Of a stretch of 14,798 bases of DNA, positions 14,001 to 14,798 are shown in pieces. Under the pieces are notes generated by a model that did no database searches, was not told where the DNA came from, and saw only the letters and a list, made by a program, of their open reading frames with translations. The stretch's first letter is position 1; each line of letters opens with the position of its first letter. Both the position numbers and the translations under genes were made by a program. Source of the stretch: an uncultured Pseudomonadota bacterium (GTDB lineage Bacteria > Desulfobacterota_B > Binatia > UBA9968); contig CAMLCX010000060.1 of NCBI GenBank assembly GCA_946478635.1, positions 1 through 14,798 on the forward strand, given 5' to 3'.

Positions 14001-14798
14001 TCAACTGCGATTAGATTGCCGAGTCGGCGCGGCCTCGGTGGCAAGTTCGAAATCGATTTCGCTGCGAAACGCGTTGATGCGCGCGACTTTGACGCGCACG
14101 TTGTCGCCGAGGCGAAACTTGCGGCCGTGGCGGCGGCCTTTGATGACGTATTCCTTCTCGTAGTAGTCGTAGTCGTCGTCGGTGAGCGTGGCGAGTTTGA
14201 CCAGCCCCTCGACGAAATAATCGTCCAACTCGATGAAGAAGCCGAAGTTCGCCAGGGTGGTGGTATAGCCTGCAAACTCCTCGCCGATCTTGTTCATCAT
14301 GAACTGAGCCTTTTTGAGAGCGACCATTTCGCGCTCGGCGTCCATGGCGTGGCGCTCGCGTTCGGAGGTGTGCTTGCCGGCTTCCTGGAGGTAGCGGACC
14401 AGGTCTTCGCGCTCGTTGGGCTTGAGCTTTTCACCGCGCAGCGCCCGGTCGAGCATGCGATGCGCGATCAGGTCGGGATAGCGGCGGATGGGCGAGGTGA
14501 AATGAGTGTAACACGTCGAAGCCAGGCCGAAGTGGCCGATATTTTCCGGCTGGTAGACGGCCTGCTTCATGGAGCGCAGCAGCACACGATTGAGCACTCG
14601 CTCCTCAGGCTTGCCGCGCGCCGATTCCAGCAGCTTCTGAATCTCCAACGGTGAAATCCTTTCATGCTTGAGCGGCAAGCGGTAGCCGAGGGAAAGCAGA
14701 AACGGCGCCAGCGCTTCCAATGTCTCGTGATCGGGTCCTGCGTGCACGCGATAGAGCAAGGGAAGGTTCTTTTCCGCCAAGTGGCGCGCCACCGCTTC
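14001..14798 (-). CDS. rnr: Ribonuclease R, C-terminal part (gene continues past the window)
   Basis: 265 codons of the 3'-to-5' exoribonuclease RNase R (RNB family), which degrades structured RNA in the cytoplasm. The frame is open to the right edge and enters with EAVARHLAEK then LLYRVHAGPD, a family block, so the N-terminal cold-shock domains and the catalytic aspartate cluster lie outside. The visible part has the end of the RNB domain with THFTSPIRRYPDL (about 98-110) and IAHRML, then HTSERERHAMDAERE. An S1 RNA-binding domain follows, opening with EFAGYTTTLANFGFFIELDDYFVEGLV and closing with LGDNVRVKVARI and IDFEL. The tail after the S1 domain is short and lacks the long lysine-rich extension of E. 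coli RNase R. The next gene starts 108 nt downstream and is probably unrelated in function. Confidence 0.93.
   Translation of the reverse strand, partial: EAVARHLAEKNLPLLYRVHAGPDHETLEALAPFLLSLGYRLPLKHERISPLEIQKLLESARGKPEERVLNRVLLRSMKQAVYQPENIGHFGLASTCYTHFTSPIRRYPDLIAHRMLDRALRGEKLKPNEREDLVRYLQEAGKHTSERERHAMDAEREMVALKKAQFMMNKIGEEFAGYTTTLANFGFFIELDDYFVEGLVKLATLTDDDYDYYEKEYVIKGRRHGRKFRLGDNVRVKVARINAFRSEIDFELATEAAPTRQSNRS

Noticed and set aside
13881..14654. 257-codon open frame on the plus strand
   Set aside because: It is antisense to RNase R, whose RNB and S1 motifs are unmistakable.
1..14798. CRISPR arrays, tRNA or rRNA genes, integrases, transposases, riboswitches
   Set aside because: No regularly spaced repeats, no tRNA T-arm with matching acceptor stem, no rRNA-like sequence and no recombinase motif were found. 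An FMN riboswitch before the flavin genes could not be assessed because only 92 bases precede them.

Overview
The window looks like chromosomal DNA from a G+C-rich, Gram-negative bacterium. It carries a MacAB-type envelope efflux system, Sec-exported periplasmic proteins and a periplasmic c-type cytochrome. No lineage marker is complete. The mix of an archaeal-style DUF120 riboflavin kinase homologue, ubiX, type 2 IPP isomerase and an orphan iron-type solute-binding protein would suit an uncultured soil or sediment lineage (Desulfobacterota/Binatota, Rokubacteria or Tectomicrobia-like), but this placement is a weak inference.

Left part (93-6646, + strand): a tightly packed run of eight genes. 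The first five all belong to flavin families: a DUF120/RibK-like riboflavin kinase homologue, the flavin prenyltransferase UbiX, the FMN-dependent type 2 isopentenyl-diphosphate isomerase, and two FMN-binding split-barrel (PNPOx-like) proteins. RibK, UbiX and Idi2 together read as a self-contained route to prenylated FMN: FMN from riboflavin, dimethylallyl units from IPP, and the joining enzyme. The user of that cofactor (a UbiD-type decarboxylase) is not in the window and may lie to the left. The run continues through start/stop overlaps into a MacA-like adaptor, a MacB-like ATPase and a separate FtsX/MacB-type permease.

Middle part (6705-10622, + strand): separately spaced metabolic and periplasmic genes. 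These are a beta-hydroxyacid dehydrogenase, an exported iron-type solute-binding protein without its transporter, and a large metallo-beta-lactamase-fold protein resembling the hydrolase-like part of CMP-Neu5Ac hydroxylase. A palindromic repeat element lies between the first two.

Poor stretch (10623-11940): about 1.3 kb of lower G+C with one small putative lipoprotein gene (- strand), one apparently frameshifted gene remnant (- strand), and otherwise nothing I can support.

Right part (11941-14798, - strand): the C-terminal part of RNase R enters from the right edge. It is followed by a PQQ-type sorbosone dehydrogenase-family protein translationally coupled to a di-haem cytochrome c, plausibly a periplasmic dehydrogenase and its electron acceptor. 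A terminator-like hairpin follows the cytochrome gene.
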